DNA of 64,000 nt from positions 1 through 64,000 of the forward strand of contig DAOUQF010000012.1 of assembly GCA_030625815.1 (NCBI GenBank). The letters run 5' to 3'. The notes under the pieces are model-generated. The model made no database searches. It saw only the letters and a list, made by a program, of their open reading frames with translations, and was not told where the DNA came from. This DNA is from Eubacteriales bacterium (GTDB taxonomy: Bacteria > Bacillota > Clostridia > Tissierellales > GPF-1). The translations under genes and the position numbers were made by a program. Positions 62,796 through 64,000 of the stretch are shown piece by piece (position 1 is the stretch's first letter; each line of letters begins with the position of its first letter).

Positions 62796-62858
62796 AATTC
62801 CCTCCAACTTATAATCTGCCTTTATTTTACACCAAACCATTACTGTCTTGTGAAAAAT

Positions 62859-63806
62859 TTAATGAGGTTTAAAGGAATTTTTCCAGGCGCGAAAATTGCT
62901 CTTCATGACATGCCGCGCCGTAATGGGATGAGTCAACCATAGCTGAAATGCCATGGGCAGGGTGCTGCGCTTGTAATCCTTATGCTCCAACCCCATGGAC
63001 TCCATAAATACATTGATAAAAACCATCTCGTAGAGCCGCGCCGCATAGGGCGAATGAAGCTCCATGATTATCTGCTGGCGAAAATCAAGCACACCCAAAT
63101 TTCTTTTCCGCTTCTCAATCGCCTCCGCGGAGCGGTTCAGGGTCACGGAAGCCGAATGGATCCGATAGGTCATGCCGATATATTTGCAGGTCGCCACCCG
63201 CCGGCAGCGCAAAAGATATTCAATCTGAAATCCCACATCCTGACCATAGATCAGCGCCTTGTCGAAGACCAATCCCCATTCCGAAATTCGATCCTTTCGG
63301 TACAGACCACAGGCTAGCATCATCATATACTTGTTACGCAAATAAACCATAAAAAAGTCCTTGCCCGAATAGACGTGATTCCGAAGCAGGAGGGGAAATC
63401 GATAGGGCTTGAATTTTTCCTTTTTCTGAACCCATCGGCGAAATCCCATAAAGGCAAAGTCGATGGCCGGCGCCCGCTCCATGGCGGCGACCAGGGTTTC
63501 CAATGCTTTTGATTCCAGCCAATCATCTCCGTCCAAAAACAGCAGATAATTGCCCTTGGCATGACGAATGCCGCGGTTTCTGGCCATCGATGTGCCCTGA
63601 TTCGATCCCGTAAGAATCTGCATTCGTTCCGGTTCGGTCAGAGAGGCTCGAAATGCTTCTCCAATCGCCATGGTGTCGTCAACACTACCGTCATCCACCA
63701 ACACAATTTCCCATTCCAGATAAGTTTGAGCTGTTATGCTTTTCAGCGCAGCTTCCAAATAGACGGCTGCGTTATAACAAGGAACAATTACACTTACCAA
63801 TTCCAT
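62859..63806 (-). CDS. Family 2 glycosyltransferase
   Basis: This 315-residue enzyme opens VSVIVPCYNAAVYLEAALKS, has VDDGSVDDT and SMARNRGIRHAKGNYLLFLD, then DGDDWLESKALE as the metal site. The rest is the variable acceptor domain with RYPFPLLLRNHVYSG-like text, no spans. It lies 64 bases upstream of the ligase start and 17 bases downstream of the flippase tail, so it is in the same operon. Sugar specificity is unknown. Confidence 0.88.
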   Translation of the reverse strand: MELVSVIVPCYNAAVYLEAALKSITAQTYLEWEIVLVDDGSVDDTMAIGEAFRASLTEPERMQILTGSNQGTSMARNRGIRHAKGNYLLFLDGDDWLESKALETLVAAMERAPAIDFAFMGFRRWVQKKEKFKPYRFPLLLRNHVYSGKDFFMVYLRNKYMMMLACGLYRKDRISEWGLVFDKALIYGQDVGFQIEYLLRCRRVATCKYIGMTYRIHSASVTLNRSAEAIEKRKRNLGVLDFRQQIIMELHSPYAARLYEMVFINVFMESMGLEHKDYKRSTLPMAFQLWLTHPITARHVMKSNFRAWKNSFKPH

Positions 63807-63822
63807 CGCCTCCCCCTCCCTT

Positions 63823-64000
63823 TTAATTTCGTTTCATCAGCCATTTCCACTCCGGCGGATTAAAGAGCCGGAGCACAATCAAAAACACAATGGCGCCGGT
63901 GACAACAACAGCCCCGAGTCCGCCTAATTTAATCAATAAATTCATATGAGTCAAATAATACGGTCCCAAGACCTGCTGCAACTGCCAAATCACCAATCCC
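63823..64000 (-). CDS. Membrane protein C-terminus, probably MurJ/Wzx-type flippase (cut by the window edge)
   Basis: An open frame from the window edge to a stop at 63823 encodes about 58 residues: LVIWQLQQVLGPYYLTHMNL, a hydrophobic span (LGAVVVTGAIVFLIVLRLF) and a basic tail ending WKWLMKRN. A final span followed by a short basic tail resembles the end of MurJ/MviN proteins, like that at 14676-16226, and the operon context fits. With so little sequence the family is an inference. Confidence 0.5.
   Translation of the reverse strand, partial: GLVIWQLQQVLGPYYLTHMNLLIKLGGLGAVVVTGAIVFLIVLRLFNPPEWKWLMKRN

Overview
The window reads as chromosome of an anaerobic, fermentative, low-to-medium GC Bacillota, most likely a Clostridia-type organism. 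The basis is AGGAGG-type ribosome sites before nearly every gene, LevR-type sigma-54 PTS regulators, a glycyl radical enzyme with its activase, group II intron remnants inserted after terminators, and EpsN/PglE- and TupA-like polysaccharide genes. I cannot name the genus from sequence alone. Almost everything is transcribed on the minus strand, so operons run from high to low coordinates.

Region A (1-1.1 kb) is mobile debris: the 5' part of an IS1634-type transposase abutting a truncated group II intron that sits directly behind a terminator. Region B (1.1-10.4 kb) is a sugar-uptake operon: a LevR-like sigma-54 activator, a clean -24/-12 promoter, mannose-family PTS IIA-IIB-IIC-IID, a URO-D-superfamily protein, a glucose-type EIIA lacking one of its two active-site histidines, and a split transketolase. 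Region C (10.6-12.5 kb) is a graveyard of GNAT, RibD/DHFR-like, reverse transcriptase, acyl-CoA dehydrogenase and MaoC fragments.

Region D (12.6-24.9 kb) is a polysaccharide operon: GDP-mannose to GDP-D-rhamnose enzymes (ManC, Gmd, Rmd), a UDP-xylose-synthase-like enzyme, six glycosyltransferases or likely glycosyltransferases and a MurJ/MviN-like flippase. It is headed by a deletion chimera of an O-antigen ligase and a sugar-1-phosphate transferase. Region E (25-25.7 kb) holds a second group II intron 5' part and a transposase tail. Region F (25.8-32.6 kb) is a glycyl radical enzyme, its activase and a PocR-type histidine kinase with an AraC-type response regulator. A decayed ugd copy lies at 33.0-33.3 kb.

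Region G (33.4-41.5 kb) is a second sigma-54 PTS operon: a LevR-like activator, a consensus -24/-12 promoter embedded in the activator's own terminator, galactitol-type IIA/IIB/IIC, a 2-hydroxyacid dehydrogenase, a zinc alcohol dehydrogenase and a class II aldolase. Region H (41.6-55.9 kb) is a Wzx/Wzy polysaccharide locus. Its 43.8-54.7 kb core is visibly AT-richer than its flanks and carries an intact IS, two TupA-like ATP-grasp genes, a FemAB-like transferase, Wzx, Wzy and glycosyltransferases. It is bordered by an EpsN/PglE-like aminotransferase and by ugd with a truncated galU. Region I (56-64 kb) has a 2-hydroxyacid dehydrogenase, a small sigma factor, an orphan protein and a third polysaccharide operon (sugar transferase, RmlB, O-antigen ligase, GT2, flippase tail at the edge).

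The window is therefore a surface-polysaccharide region built and rebuilt by duplication, deletion and insertion, with two inducible PTS operons and a glycyl-radical pathway among the cassettes. The best candidates for undescribed biology are the PTS/URO-D/transketolase operon, the galactitol-type PTS operon, the glycyl radical operon of unknown substrate, and the TupA/FemAB-containing polysaccharide cassette.
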